Part shown: piece after piece, positions 1 through 12,116 of the stretch
Position numbering within the stretch: the first letter of the stretch is position 1
Layout of the letters: each line of letters begins with the position of its first letter
Assembly: GCF_000499385.1 (NCBI RefSeq)
Contig: NW_013654515.1
Span: 31,001 to 95,000, forward strand
Source of the DNA: Eimeria necatrix
Taxonomy: Eukaryota > Apicomplexa > Conoidasida > Eucoccidiorida > Eimeriidae
Reading direction: 5' to 3'
DNA length: 64,000 bases
The notes under the pieces: model-generated
Seen by the model: the letters and a program-made list of their open reading frames with translations, nothing else
Databases searched by the model: none
Told to the model about the DNA's origin: nothing
Program-made: the position numbers and the translations under genes

Positions 1-427
1 CCCGAGATAGAAGAACCACTCAGGGTTACCCACTCCCCCAGAAACTCTTGCTGTATGCGCCAGGTTAAGTTTTCGGCCCACGGACCTTCTCGGAACCTCT
101 CCAGGAGGGTGCCGCCACAGCATCGCTCGCTGGGACGTGCAAGCGGAGCCCTGTCAGTCTTCCGTGCAAACACGACACATTGCGCCGTGAGGTACTCTGG
201 ACGGCCCGGCACTTTGGCCAACTTCTGCGACGCAGCTGCTAACATGCAAGCGGCAATACACTCGGTGCGCCATGCAGTTTCCACCAACGCCGCTCTCTGC
301 TGAGCCTCCGAAAATGCATTTCCTCCGGCCGATGCGAAATAGGAGAGTATTAAAAGTCGCACAGTAAAACTTGCGTAATGGTGCAACAAGAAAACGGGAA
401 GAAAAGCCCTTCAGCTCTCTTGCGCGG
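1..427. other. window edge, no gene recognised
   Basis: Short open frames exist on both strands but none continues the neighbouring phosphatase or resembles a known protein. This is the stretch just downstream of the phosphatase stop codon and probably holds its 3' UTR and intergenic DNA. Confidence 0.4.
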
Positions 428-3400
428 TCATTTACTTGTTGATGCGTCAGTTGGTTTGCTGTAGCTGGGCCCACTTCCCTGCCCATTGCTCAACCCCGTC
501 TTTTTAGCTTTTACGTCTTCCCCTTGGGATGCTTGCTGACACTGCTGCTGTTGCGGGCGGCGAAACTGGCCTGCCTGTGACTCGCGGCGTGTGTATGGTG
601 GTGACGACTGTTTGCCGTCGTTTTCTGTGTATACGCACCTGTCTCTACGGCACACCCAGGCTGCTGCAACAGTAATGTCATCTTCTTTACCGCCACTGAG
701 CAGCCCTGCTAAGAACATTGCGTGCGCTGGTGAGGCCTGATGAGCCCCGGTAGAGCCATCGGGTGTCTGGACAGGTAGGGACTGTTTGTTACAGCACCGG
801 CGAGCCTCCTTTGAGAATGGAGTTTGAGCGTCTCTGTCAAGAGACCGCCAATACGCTGCAAGGGCCAGGGCGCGAGCAACATCTTCGGGCGGAGTCGCAA
901 GAGATGCATCGCCCAGAAGCGTCTGTGCCTCATGAGGGGAAACAGCAAGGCCTGAAAGCAAGATGCACACATGAAAAACACGCGAAAAAGAGCAATGGGG
1001 AAAGAAATAGACAGGAAAGTCGGGAATTCAGGCAATACAGTTTCAGCGATGAACGCCGTTTCGGAACAGAGAGAAACAAAAAAAACACCGAACTGCTGAC
1101 GGCATGCACAGTATAGTATGAGCTCAATACACACTCCCCAATGCACTGCACTTTCAACAGGGAAATGTATATTATCCTTATCTCCTTAACAGTTGGCACG
1201 AAGCTTTACACGCTAAAGGCTAGGCCCAATAATCTGACACATGACTTGCCTGTTAGCGCGAGGGCTTCAAAATCAAACACATTGTCGAAGAGCCCATCAG
1301 TTCCAAGAATTATTAGGTCACCGTCTTGAACAGGGACACTAGTAGACTGTATTGCTGATGGCTCGTCGCCTATACGCCCTCCATCCCCTTGGTCATACTC
1401 CTGCTTGGCTATGCTCACCAGTCGGGTAAGGCCCTGCACGAAAATCCCGACAACACTAGGAGGCGAAGCTGAGAAAACGGAAAACAATTGGACCTGTTTT
1501 TTCTTGTTGCTGCCCGTCCCGTTCCCTGCTAATCGGTTCTCCTTGCCTGAAAGGCAATTCTCAACAGAGGGGAAGACCATGAAATACAGCGACAATGGAA
1601 ACTTCCCCACACGTATGCTAGGAGGAGAGACTGACAAGCTGATTCATCTACAAATCAATGAATGACCGTGCCCTAAAAGAAGAAAGAAAAGCGGAGCAGC
1701 ACACGGGAAATGAGGCCTACCCTCTGCAGAAGCTCATCCCACTCTTCCGGGGCCGGAAGGTGCGCGAACTGAAAAGGAACATTAAATCCATGCTGCATCT
1801 CCTTCACTTTCTTCACCAGACTTAGCTGGCCCAAAGAGCCCCGGACGCGTGGACGACGTAGAACCAGACTGCTACTGTCGCCCAAGTTCGCAAGGCCTAA
1901 CAGATCATAAATTCTGGAACGCAAACCCTACATGTTTAAATTTGGTCAAGCTCCACATATCGGACAACTACTGACGTTCCCCCACGTATAAGCGCTCCTA
2001 AATGCCACGACAGGCATTCGAACAAGCTGCTCATGAAGACAATATTGTCACACTTCTCTCAAGCTCTGGTGTTCACAAGTTTACCAAAAATTCCAGTCTC
2101 TCCGTCAAGGACTCCAACGATTGCTGTACTGCTTCCAAAATTGCGTGCTTTGTGGTATGCTCGTGTTAAAGCTTCTTTCGCAACATCAGCTGGGTTGCAA
2201 GTTTGCCTTCCCGTTTGTGTGCCTGCCTGAGCTCCTCCGCCCGTGCCTTCTGTCTCGGCCTGCTTCGTCCTGCTCCTTTGCTCTGTCTGGATCTTGCCTA
2301 TGGCCTCTTGAGTGCCTTGCATTAAATCTTGTGCATATTCTTGAGGGTTAATACCGGCCAGGTCCTCCCATTCCGACACGCCGTCCGCCACCCCAAAAGC
2401 GTTGTTCGAAGCATCTAAGAACCAAGCATCTTCACCGCCTCGGTAGCGCTTGTCGTCTCGAGGAATGCTGAATGCCCCTATCCATAGGCACAGGTCTGTG
2501 CGTGCTGATACCAAACGCACAAAAAAAAGACATGCACACGTTACACCACAGCAACGCGGCAGTTCGGTTGGGAGAAATATAGTTGCAAATGTTATGTAAA
2601 GAAGCATCATTATTTGATGCCACAAGAACATGGCATCCGTAGAGAGCCCTTACAAGCCTCTGAAGGCATTACATATTAATCTGAAGACCACCACGATCAA
2701 TGAGTGAAGTCTGACCTGGTTCTTCGCTGTCCTGCTTCGGCTTCGCCTCCCTCTGCAAACGAAGTAAGTCCACCTCCGGGTGTCGCTTCGCTAAGGGGCC
2801 TCTGAGAAGCTGCACAAGAATTTCCGGGTACTCCCCAAGGCAGTCGCTCATCGCAACATATCTAGGGGCCCCCCTGTGACACCCTCCACCACTTGTGCTG
2901 TGTTTGTGATTTATTGCGCAGTGGCCGGACGCTGTTTCTTCTCTGCAGTTGCTACAACCCGACAGACACTGCACAAGCTGCTCTTCCTCAGCTTCAGCGG
3001 CGCTGGCCGCAGGACCCAAGCAAAGAGCCCCAAGGTCTCTGTTAAGGCACACAAGGAACAAAAAATCGGGCAGAGACACTTGGGTTCTATTGCCGGCAAA
3101 GCGCAAAGGGAGCGCTCACGCATGCAAAAAAGCGCATCACGATGTGAGACTACCTGCTTCGTTCACATTCACTCAAGCATATTTGTAACTACGTGGAGAC
3201 CATGCTTTGCCTTTTCCCCTACTTCACGACCCATGTGTGCGTCGTTGTCATAACATGCATAAATTTATGTATGATGAACAGGCAGAAAAGGGCAACATCA
3301 GCACCGCGTACCTGTGCTGTGTGTGAGCCAGGTACTTCTGAATTGGGCAAGCCCTGACGGTTGGTGGGTCTGACCAACTACACGCACATACAGTTGAAAT

Positions 3401-5941
3401 CACTGTTTTGCCTGGAACACCACGGTTGTTGTTCAGCATTGGCCGTGATGGGGCTGCTGTTGCTGTTGAAGACGCTGGCGAAGGTGTCATAGCTCCATCT
3501 GCAACTCCGGTTGTCCCAGCTGCACCTCCCGGACTTTCCTGTGGAGAGCGGATCCACCATCCCGCACCTGGAGCAGCTGCAGCCTGGTCAGCTGGAGGTC
3601 CTCTTTCCTCTCGCCTCCCCCGTACGTTGGAGCTGGGACTTGCCGTGGGGGGTAAACGATGGTGCGGCTGTCGGAGGTGCCCGTGGAGACCTCCTTCGGA
3701 CCACTGGCTTTGCCTCCCATCATGGAACCCTGTGGGCTGTCCGTCGGGTGTCCCATCACATTCCGCGTTCATCACAACGTGCACAGAGGCTCGCCTTGGA
3801 TTTTCGTCTCCTTTTGGGGTGACGACGGGCAGTAGCTGCACAAATAAACATCGGCAAAATTGAAGCACAGGCCAATAGCCACAGAAACCAAGCTGACAAT
3901 CAAGGCACGTGCCAAAAAATACGTGTATGTTCATGCATATTCAGACTCAGTGAATTACTTGTTAGCAATCATTTAAAGAAGAAAATATGCTTAGATCCTA
4001 CAATTAATACCCTAAACCTTCCTCTTTTTACTGCAGTGAATCAAGCCTGTCTGCTAAATGCATAGGCGACGGTTCCTGCAAGTATTCGAGTGGGAATACC
4101 CAAATTCATGTGTGGGAGTACGTGCAAATGAAGGTTGGCGCAAATTACCCGGAATATGCTGTTCGCACTACTACTACAGGAGCACACTACGAAGAAACCC
4201 ATACTACTAGAGTGACCGTGGAAAACGTTATCAACGAAGTACACAGTTATAAAGAGAAAGCTATACACAGGGAGATTAAGGAATAAATGGCTCAGTGAAA
4301 TACACAAGCAAACATAGCGGCAAACGAGAGAAATACAACGGTACATGCTGCGGAAAAGCACTGGTATGGTTCAAAGGAAGGTGAACACGAAAAATAAGAC
4401 GCCAAGTGCTCCCATCGACACGGGGACGGAGAAGCAGGCACGCCGCGACAAACTCAATAATGCAAGTACATGAAACAGGCCAACAGAAACTAGCAGACAC
4501 GAAGGCGAAGCAAGCGAACAGAGCAACAAACCGACGACGACAGTCAGTTAAAGCAAGAAAGAGTCATTCAGCAAGCAAAAAGAGCAAGCGTTCAACAGCA
4601 TACAGAAGAACGCAAACGAAAAGACAGACAGACAGAAAGACGCATAGGCACACGCAGAAGAGTCACGACTGCAGTGGACCCACTTCTGGATAGAAATGCA
4701 GCTGCAAACTACCTCGAACAAATGATCAAACTCACCTTGATTCCAGAGAGTGGCGGGCTGTTCTTATCCCGGGATGCGTGGTCTCCTCGAGTGCCCCTAA
4801 TGCTTGGGCCACCTAAGGGTGGAAATATGCATGAAGACAGCCTTCCTACTTGGGAAGGGACCTTCACAACCATTGCATGGTCGGGGAGAGACCCGAGGGT
4901 CCAGAGCTTTTTGCGGAGAAGATCGTCGCAGTCTCCTCCACATGCCCCTCCTGCAGGTCCTGTACCTTTCCGCCTGTGCGGGTTGTGGTCCTGGTCTTCT
5001 TCCTGCCCATGATGTTGGGTTTTCCTGCTCCGGCCGTTCTTCATTGGCATGCGAGTGTCTCCATCCATGTGAAAGGGCTGGAAAAGTGGGTTCCTACCAC
5101 TGGCCCTGACGCTCCTGGTTCCTGCGGATGCTCCACTCGCTGCATGCGCTGCTGGAAAGTATGCTGAATACTCCATTCTCCCGGGGCACGACGTCGAACG
5201 CACAACGCGGCCTGGGGCCCTTTGGTAATATCTGATAGATCCAGAGAGGGCAAAACATGACCAACGGTTCCTCGGATGCCCCAGTGTGGACCCCGATAGG
5301 GCGGGAGGTGTGCTGCTTCCAGTGACACTGCCTCTCCCGTTACTGTTGTCGCTGCTTCCTCCGCGCTCTGAAGAAAGGCACTTCGGATGCGCGGGACTAA
5401 AGTTCCGTTCTCCTTGATGCTGAGCCGCTCGCGCGACAGAACGAGCTCCGTTCTGGCAGCAAGCAGCCTCTTTTGAGCCTCCATGTTGGTCCACTGGCCC
5501 GCAAGGAGACTCCTGGCATCGAGCCCGGACACTGGACCACCAGAGGCGCTGCAAGAAACTCATCATGTGACGAGCATGCGGTCCATGAGTTCCCGGGAGT
5601 CCCTGTACCTCCTGCAGCAGTCGTATGGACTGCAAGGACCCAGGAGGCGCCCCCGACCCCGACTCACTGTGGTACGAAGCAGACGCAGCAGAAGAGGCAA
5701 CAGTGCTGCTAATGCTGCCATTCCGGCTGCTGCTCCTCGGACAATGATTCTGAGGAGATACTTGGGTGTCCTTCATGGGTAGACCTTGCTCTGTGCTAGC
5801 GCTGTTGCAAGTTGATAAGGAGAGTTGGTCCGACCTGCCACCACTCCTATCCTCCTTCTGCTTCACACGAACTTGTAAAGTGGCCTGTGGGCCCCAGCCT
5901 GTCCCATGGGATGCCCCGTATTCAACAGTATCAGCAGACAT
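428..5941 (-). CDS. PTC7-like PP2C-family protein phosphatase with long N-terminal extension
   Basis: Metal-dependent Ser/Thr phosphatase of the PP2C/PPTC7 type. My model has seven exons: 5941-4736, 3835-3312, 3038-2689, 2495-2077, 1927-1721, 1433-1250 and 951-428. They sum to 3414 nt (1137 aa) and every junction keeps phase. The catalytic domain lies in the last four exons, from about residue 695. It contains GGEDAWF and GVADGVSEW (metal-binding Asp), ANLGDSS, TDGLFDN and GGKEDDIT, in the order seen in human PPTC7 and plant homologues. The first three exons (about 690 aa) are Ser/Gly/Pro-rich and match nothing I know; PPTC7 proteins are usually about 300 aa. The intron after the TDGLFDN exon has a GC donor (CAG|GCAAGT). 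In other organisms PTC7 is mitochondrial, but I see no clear presequence here. The catalytic assignment is firm. The N-terminal exons rest on phase and splice-site logic alone. Confidence 0.8.
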
Positions 5942-8900
5942 CGTGGCACTAATGCATCATGACGCCCACGGCGCTCTTCCGGACACCCCTCTTCGGAAGT
6001 GGCGGCAGGCCGATAGTCGTGGTGTTAGGTCTCAAATAAGGGGATGCGCGCACCTCCGCTGGTCTCTGTCTGCTTCTTCGGTAGCTGAGACGCGCGAAGG
6101 AGAAGCAGCGGGCTACCTCCACCGTGCTCTCAACATGCGGAGGCTACAAGAGAGTGTACCGGAGATCACGGCATTCGGCTTTCTATGTCATCCACAGATA
6201 CGGCTTTCCCCTCTAGAGACTCTCAAGAGTACATTGACCACGGAAGGAAGCACAGAAAAGCCTGAGAGCACTCGGAGTTGAAACGATGATGACGGTGGCC
6301 ACGGACCGCGGGAGTCCTGCGCCACAGACAGGAAGCGCAGCGGTGCTTCAAGTCTCTTGCTCAAATCAAAGAGTTAAATTGAGAAAAAAACGGAATTCTC
6401 CGAAGAGGGAGCGAAAAAACACCATTAGAAACGTGCTTCTGCACAATCGCGCCACTGTGCGCTTTTTGCGGCTGGCGCTGCGCTCAGATGGCCGCAATTG
6501 CAGCCGCAAATGGCGACTTTTGCACAAGTATGCTTTCTATTAGGTACGTGAAACAAAATTACGTGCAATGGAAGAAAGAAGGCCCATATAATACAGATAT
6601 ATTTGGCCCGCTCAACCCCCTTGTGAAATGCTGGAGTATGGCAGCGGTTAGACTGGCCGCTGGTCTGCCGCTGCATGCACACCGGTCAGCTCGTTGAAGA
6701 GCAAATGTTCAACTTATTGCTCACTTGAACGCTAACATAAGAGGAATTTTGCATTTTTCATATCTATTCCATAGCAAGAAAGAAGCTGCAGGCTGAGCCT
6801 CCTGTGTGTGTGCAGCTGCAGGTGATCGACAGACGAGGGTGGCAGCAGAAGCGCTGTGTGCTAGGTGAGGTTGAAATTAACACGGGATAAACGACAGCAC
6901 GGAAGAGACAAAAATGAGAGATGTCCAATCTTATAATAAAGGCACGTTTAGTAGCCTAGTGCTGGAAAATGTGGATTGTCGCTGCACCAGCAGGGTGGAC
7001 TGTCGTCGCCTGCGTAAGGTCGCATTAGTTTTCGCAATAGCCTTCTTGTAAGCATTTTAAGGTACTGTGAAATATTGCAGAGCGGAAGCATTGTACGATA
7101 GTAGAGTAGGAGCCATGGCTTACACGTTGAAGAAAAGCTGATAACCTTGCCGCCGTCGATACTACGGACAATAGGCTTCACTTATTAAGTCTTTTGGCTG
7201 CCCAAAAATTCGTCGTAGATACGGGATAAGCAAACTGCAAGATAGCAGTGCAATTGTTGCAATGAGACAAGCAGCTTCATGGTGCGCCAATGGGTTCCGC
7301 GCGCTTGAATGCAGCACGATCTCACTTGCTCTCTGCAGCTTTGTATGCAGCAGTTCAGTGAACCATCCTGTTTTACAGCCGAAACTCGGGGATAAAATAT
7401 AGGTAGGAGACACCTCCAGCACCTCTAACCACGACATATCGCACTAACTGTATCGTGGCTTGGGTCAGAATGTACGAAACAGAAGTTTTTGATAGTCAGT
7501 ACTACGGTACAAACTTCATTGCGATACGAAGCACACAAGCACCTCACCATTATTCAAACATTTTGCACTTATTGGCCGACTAAGGACATTGAACGATATG
7601 CCCTAAAGGACCATAATAGGATGCGCAAATGAACCCTGACTTTTAGCCCATTGTAGATACCTTGGGAGGGAATCAAAGCGTCAAGCCACATGGAGAATCC
7701 TACGTCACTTCGGTGAGAGTGAGGATCAGTACTTGACTGCAAATGAATACGGCGAAATGCATATGGCGAACTGCTGTTTGCTCAAATGGAAAATTCAACG
7801 GCGTTTCTCTTATCCTCCTTTCCACAGCATTTGGCAAATCTGTATCTGTAGTTCTAACGGAGTTGGCGTTTATACTGTTCTTCATTTAGCAACAACCCAC
7901 AAAAGAGGTTTCGTTGGCCCTGGCTAATAGGGTTGCTACTCCTCCTGAGCGTGCTTGTAGTCATCAGACCATAACACGATTTCCCCCCCGCTTCTTCTGT
8001 GTTTTGTGAAACATCTGGAGAAGTAGGACAACGTCGTTTCGTAAAGTGTTTCGAACTGAATTGGTTCCTCTATCGAAAAACAGTAGTGCTTAGTGAGCTG
8101 CTGATATAATTAATAGCCACAGTACCCGTTGTCGCTCCACCAATGGCATACAGCTTGTGCTTGCCTTAGGTTATGGTGAAAGATCAATAACTGATGGGCA
8201 TCGCTAGCAGTAAACAAGAGAAGGGCGGAGGCAGCATAAATGCTCAAGGGATGGGGCCGGAGAAAGCTGTTCCGGCGGTCAACAACACATGAAATCTCAT
8301 CCGGGTTTAGTTATATGGGAACTGGAAAGCCCGTGGCGCAGCAGAGTGGGGAGCCTTAGCACGGCAGTTTCTAACCAGTGGAAACTTATCCTACCGTACC
8401 GCTATTTGTCGGTTGTTTGCAAGAAGGAAAATTCTCTTCACAGCAGAGATTCACTGATTCCCTCATACGAAGTGGAAAAAGCGGTTTTGCTCCCCGCCAC
8501 CAGCTGTTTTGGGTAATTAGAAAACAGTAGGCGTTGACGCAAATGAAAAACGAAACTGTCCTCAGTGCAGTTGCTCCATTTACCTCTTGAGTGTCTCCAA
8601 AGAGACCAAGGTGAACGGGTGCCTGTGTGATGCCACACGTAATTGAACCTTGACAATATGTACTGTGACGCACATACATCAAACTGAAAAGGAGTATTCT
8701 TTGGAGCACGAGCAGTATGGAAACACCGGCACCAGCCCTCAACCCTTTTATAGCACAATATAAAGCGTGTCCTATTTTCGTCGTTGCCGAAAGTATATTC
8801 CTAACCTGTTTTATTCCATCCACAAAAGAGCATAGCTTGAACAGTGCCTGATCACTACTTCACTGAAGCGATCAACAGCATGTGGATGCCAAACAACTCA

Positions 8901-9773
8901 TCCCGAATACTAAAGCTGCATAAGCGACTACCCAATTTGTTCACCCTACTGCAAGGTTGCCTTAGAAACCCCAGCCATATGTTAAAATAGCATTCTGTTC
9001 CTGTTCACTACCTGCAATCTTAGAAACCACTTCCAGGAACTTCTGCAGTGAAACGCTTGATAGAGCACAACTTCAGCTTCATGTTCTTCGTAAAAAAGTC
9101 CCTAGGGGGGACGGCGTCAGATTGACGAGTGTAGGTGCTGCCATGAGACTCAGGGATATGTAGCTTGACTTGCCTACGAAGAAAACTCCACTACTACTTT
9201 ATCTGCACAAAAAATTCTTTGCCCCAACAGGACAGAGTCTTAAAACCATTTTTAATAGTGCCACGTTGCATTCGCGTCCTCCAGTCTACCTTTCGCACCA
9301 AAAAACTCTCTCTCACTCATATTGCATCCAGCATCGGGACTCCAACTTAAAATTAACATGAAGGTAGCTGCTCTCGCCAAAATTTGCCTCAGCTGTGCGG
9401 GTGAGGCATACATTCTTGATGGCCACCGTGTAAGGCGTCTTGCGCACAACGGTAGGCTTTCACATTCCTGCCTCGTTGTGGAGGAAACATGCAAAGCCCT
9501 CCCTGCAACTGAGAGAAACTCGCTCAGCTGCGGAGACTATATACGCTCACGAATCACACCTGGAAACTGCACGAGTGAGGAGCCTTTTGCTCCATTCCCT
9601 GAACGTCTCAAACGCGTTGAAGAACGTGACGAATGCTTGTAGAATAAAACTACGAGTTTACCGCTTATGGACGCCGTCTGTATGCCCCCACAAAAAAGGA
9701 ACAGTGCACTTCTCTAAAAGTACGAGGAAAAAAATATCGTCTTCTCATCTCTGTTCTTTCCATCTGTACCAGA
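5942..9773. other. gene-poor stretch
   Basis: About 3.8 kb without CAG repeats and with only short random-looking frames on both strands. An ATG at 9358 (+) opens a 94-codon frame with eight cysteines, but it shows neither homology nor a clear signal sequence. I see no RNA gene, transposon or array. It fits the quiet, repeat-poor segments that alternate with repeat-rich ones in Eimeria chromosomes. Confidence 0.45.
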
Positions 9774-10157
9774 ATGTTCGGGTGCAGCACTGCATTTGTG
9801 CCAGTCGCCCTCATTGGCCACTCAAATGTGTTCCCTGCTCCCACGTTTATTGCCTCATTCGGGCCTTCACTCTGCAACGTTTCCCGTCTTCCTATATTGA
9901 AGCGAAATGCTGTGCTCATCGGAGAGGAGGATGATCTCCAGAAAATGAGCAACTTAAAACAACAATTCGAAAATTTGCGCTTGCGAACTTCAGTAGATCC
10001 CCTTAGGTTGCTGGCACGCCTAGAAGCTCTGCAGCAGAGAGGCAAAAGATTAGCCAGCAAAACAGATTCACCACGAGATAGCATACACGGTTTCAGGAAC
10101 GCCCGAAAGTTCCCTTTCGACTACCCTTCCTGGGATAAGTCTTCGTGGGACACTTGA
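9774..10157 (+). CDS. possible small protein, unknown
   Basis: A 127-codon frame from ATG at 9774. A hydrophobic N-terminal third is followed by a charged amphipathic segment (residues about 45-95) and an aromatic tail (FPFDYPSWD). No family is recognised. It could be a last exon, since a plausible acceptor (TACCAG) lies directly before the ATG. Its end overlaps the 3' end of the secreted-protein ORF on the other strand by 37 bp, so one of the two stop positions may be wrong. Evidence is limited to length and composition. Confidence 0.3.
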   Translation: MFGCSTAFVPVALIGHSNVFPAPTFIASFGPSLCNVSRLPILKRNAVLIGEEDDLQKMSNLKQQFENLRLRTSVDPLRLLARLEALQQRGKRLASKTDSPRDSIHGFRNARKFPFDYPSWDKSSWDT

Positions 10158-10939
10158 ACAGTGCACCTGCACAGCTCCTCCACTTGCTTCCCTGCGTTTT
10201 GTTTTTTAAGGTCACCCTCAATAGCGCGCAAGGACCCCACAGCACGTCTCCTGTTACTCCAAGGAGTTCCAGATATCGAAAGAAGCAAAGGACCCTGTTC
10301 TAATTGTCCTTTATACAGTACCACCGTATAATGGTGAGCCCCAGTGCCCGGTGGAGGGTGTATATCTGCATAGTCTCCTCCTGCCCCGTTCCCTTCGAAG
10401 CGGAATGTGGAGGGGATGGAAACATTCGTCTTCACTCCGTGAACCCAAAAGCGAGCCGTCTCATCTACAAATACGGCAGTCGCTGTGTCCGTCGCTGACG
10501 TCTTCCCCGTCACTTCTACGATAGGAGACGTTCTGTAGCCCTCGGAAAATGACACACTGCAACTGACTGAACCTCTGTGAGACGAATGCTCTGAAAGCGA
10601 AGACGCTCCATTATGTGCCTCCAAGAAAATCATGTCACGGTGGCCGTCGGCTTCTTCTCCATATTGTGAAGTAGGCCACGCAAATTCCGCTCCTTCTTCC
10701 TCAAATGCCTCTGTCTCTGTTTCCGCTGTCTCGATTCCTGACAGCGGCGCTGCTGACGGTTGCAAATGCACGTAGTCAAAAGACCCGTGTGGCACCTTGT
10801 GGTGGCGTAAGTCCCTCAAACGCGTGGCCCTACTGAGCTGCACTGCTCCTGCCGACGGCGAGCGATCGCACGCGATAGTTAGGCACAAAGCCAGGACTCT
10901 CGCTAGCTGGAATCTTTTAATGTCCTTTGAGAAACTCAT
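10121..10939 (-). CDS. secreted hypothetical protein
   Basis: Single-exon frame of 272 aa from ATG at 10939. The first 30 residues look like a signal peptide: a KRF basic start, a hydrophobic ARVLALCLTIAC core and a small-residue exit. An acidic linker (residues about 70-90) follows, then a region rich in alternating hydrophobic residues (about 120-240) that suggests beta structure, with a Gly/Pro-rich loop (HPPPGTGAHH). No transmembrane segment follows the signal, and no GPI-like hydrophobic tail is visible. I do not recognise the family. Given the organism it could be a micronemal, rhoptry or dense-granule cargo protein, but nothing in the sequence says which. No intron is needed to keep the frame open. 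Confidence 0.6.
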   Translation of the reverse strand: MSFSKDIKRFQLARVLALCLTIACDRSPSAGAVQLSRATRLRDLRHHKVPHGSFDYVHLQPSAAPLSGIETAETETEAFEEEGAEFAWPTSQYGEEADGHRDMIFLEAHNGASSLSEHSSHRGSVSCSVSFSEGYRTSPIVEVTGKTSATDTATAVFVDETARFWVHGVKTNVSIPSTFRFEGNGAGGDYADIHPPPGTGAHHYTVVLYKGQLEQGPLLLSISGTPWSNRRRAVGSLRAIEGDLKKQNAGKQVEELCRCTVQVSHEDLSQEG

Positions 10940-12116
10940 TTCAGCAACTCACTAGAAAGAAGAACAGAGAGCAAAGGGGCAGTTGGCTGTTGTGGTCCAG
11001 CTAGGGAAGAGTGACCTGTGAAATGGGTGGTCCTCTGCCTCGTCTGGTGCAAGCAAAGCCGCACAACTGAAGGCAGAACCTTTCAACAGGGCTTGGATTT
11101 AAAAGCAAAGTCTCAGAAGCAGCACTGTCGAAAAGTGAAGCCAGGCCAGAAAACTCAACAGCCACAGCAAAATCGACGGTGGGTTAGTTGGGAGAGTGGG
11201 CTGCGGTCTGGTCAGTCCTCTCTGGTCGAGCAGTCTGCACACTATGATTCTTAAAAAAATCGAATAAAGCGAGCGGTTTGCTATCTGCTAGAGAAAGTAG
11301 ACACATGGGACTGCTCACCGAGGTAGCGGTGATCTCGGCCAGTAGACCACTGGAGTGTGCCCATATGGGCAGCTCCGGCGTAGGGAGCGTATTTCCGCCT
11401 TCCACCGCTTTACAAAGTTTTTTTCTGCTTATAAGACGATTATAATACCTTAGAAGCACGATGTAGAGGAAACTTCAGCTGATATAACGCAGGGGCCGCG
11501 TTACAGGCCGCGGATATCAACAACTGCGCAGCCTTACTGCAGACGCCTACTCACTGAAAGGGCTAGACCGCTCTGGCAAGGTGTTCGAAAGGAGTAATTA
11601 TGCAGCTAGCATGTCTGTCGACTCGAGACCGTCGGATGCACAGCTCCTCAGTATGTCACTGACTGACATGTGGCCGCTAGCCAGCGGTGCTATCAATACC
11701 CCAATGCGGCCAGCATGTCTGATGACTAAAAAGCACCGGGAGTGCAGATTCTTAGTAAGGCAATTTGTATGGTAAGAAACCAATCCACATGCAACAGCTG
11801 CAACGTCTCCCGCTCGAAGCGAATATTTGTTGGGCTAACTTATTGCCCCACAGTCGATCCCTTGAGAGGCAGCTCACATGATCTGCAGCATCAAGAACAA
11901 ATCGTTCCAAGGCCTAATGTAGTGCACCTTAAAGTTCATACCATTAGCGGCAAATATAACAGAGAGGCTACTGCGCCGGGAGCTCACGAAAACGTTAGCA
12001 CCCTCTAGCACAATCTGTCGAGAAACTCAATTCGGGAACCAAAGCAAAGTCAACGATTCTAAACCCGCCAGCCGCTTGCACAGTGTGTATACGTACATAT
12101 TCCATTTAGATCCTTT
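10940..12116. other. intergenic, nothing recognised
   Basis: This lies upstream of the secreted protein (-) and downstream of the ECM29 stop (-). It must contain the promoter of the secreted protein, but no motif stands out. Only short frames occur on both strands and CAG repeats are nearly absent. Confidence 0.5.

Noticed and set aside
5041..5532. A 163-codon frame on the minus strand with protein-like composition, overlapping phosphatase exon 1 in another frame
   Set aside because: The 402-codon frame runs through to a strong GTGAGT donor in phase with the next exon, whereas this one ends in several stops before the donor.
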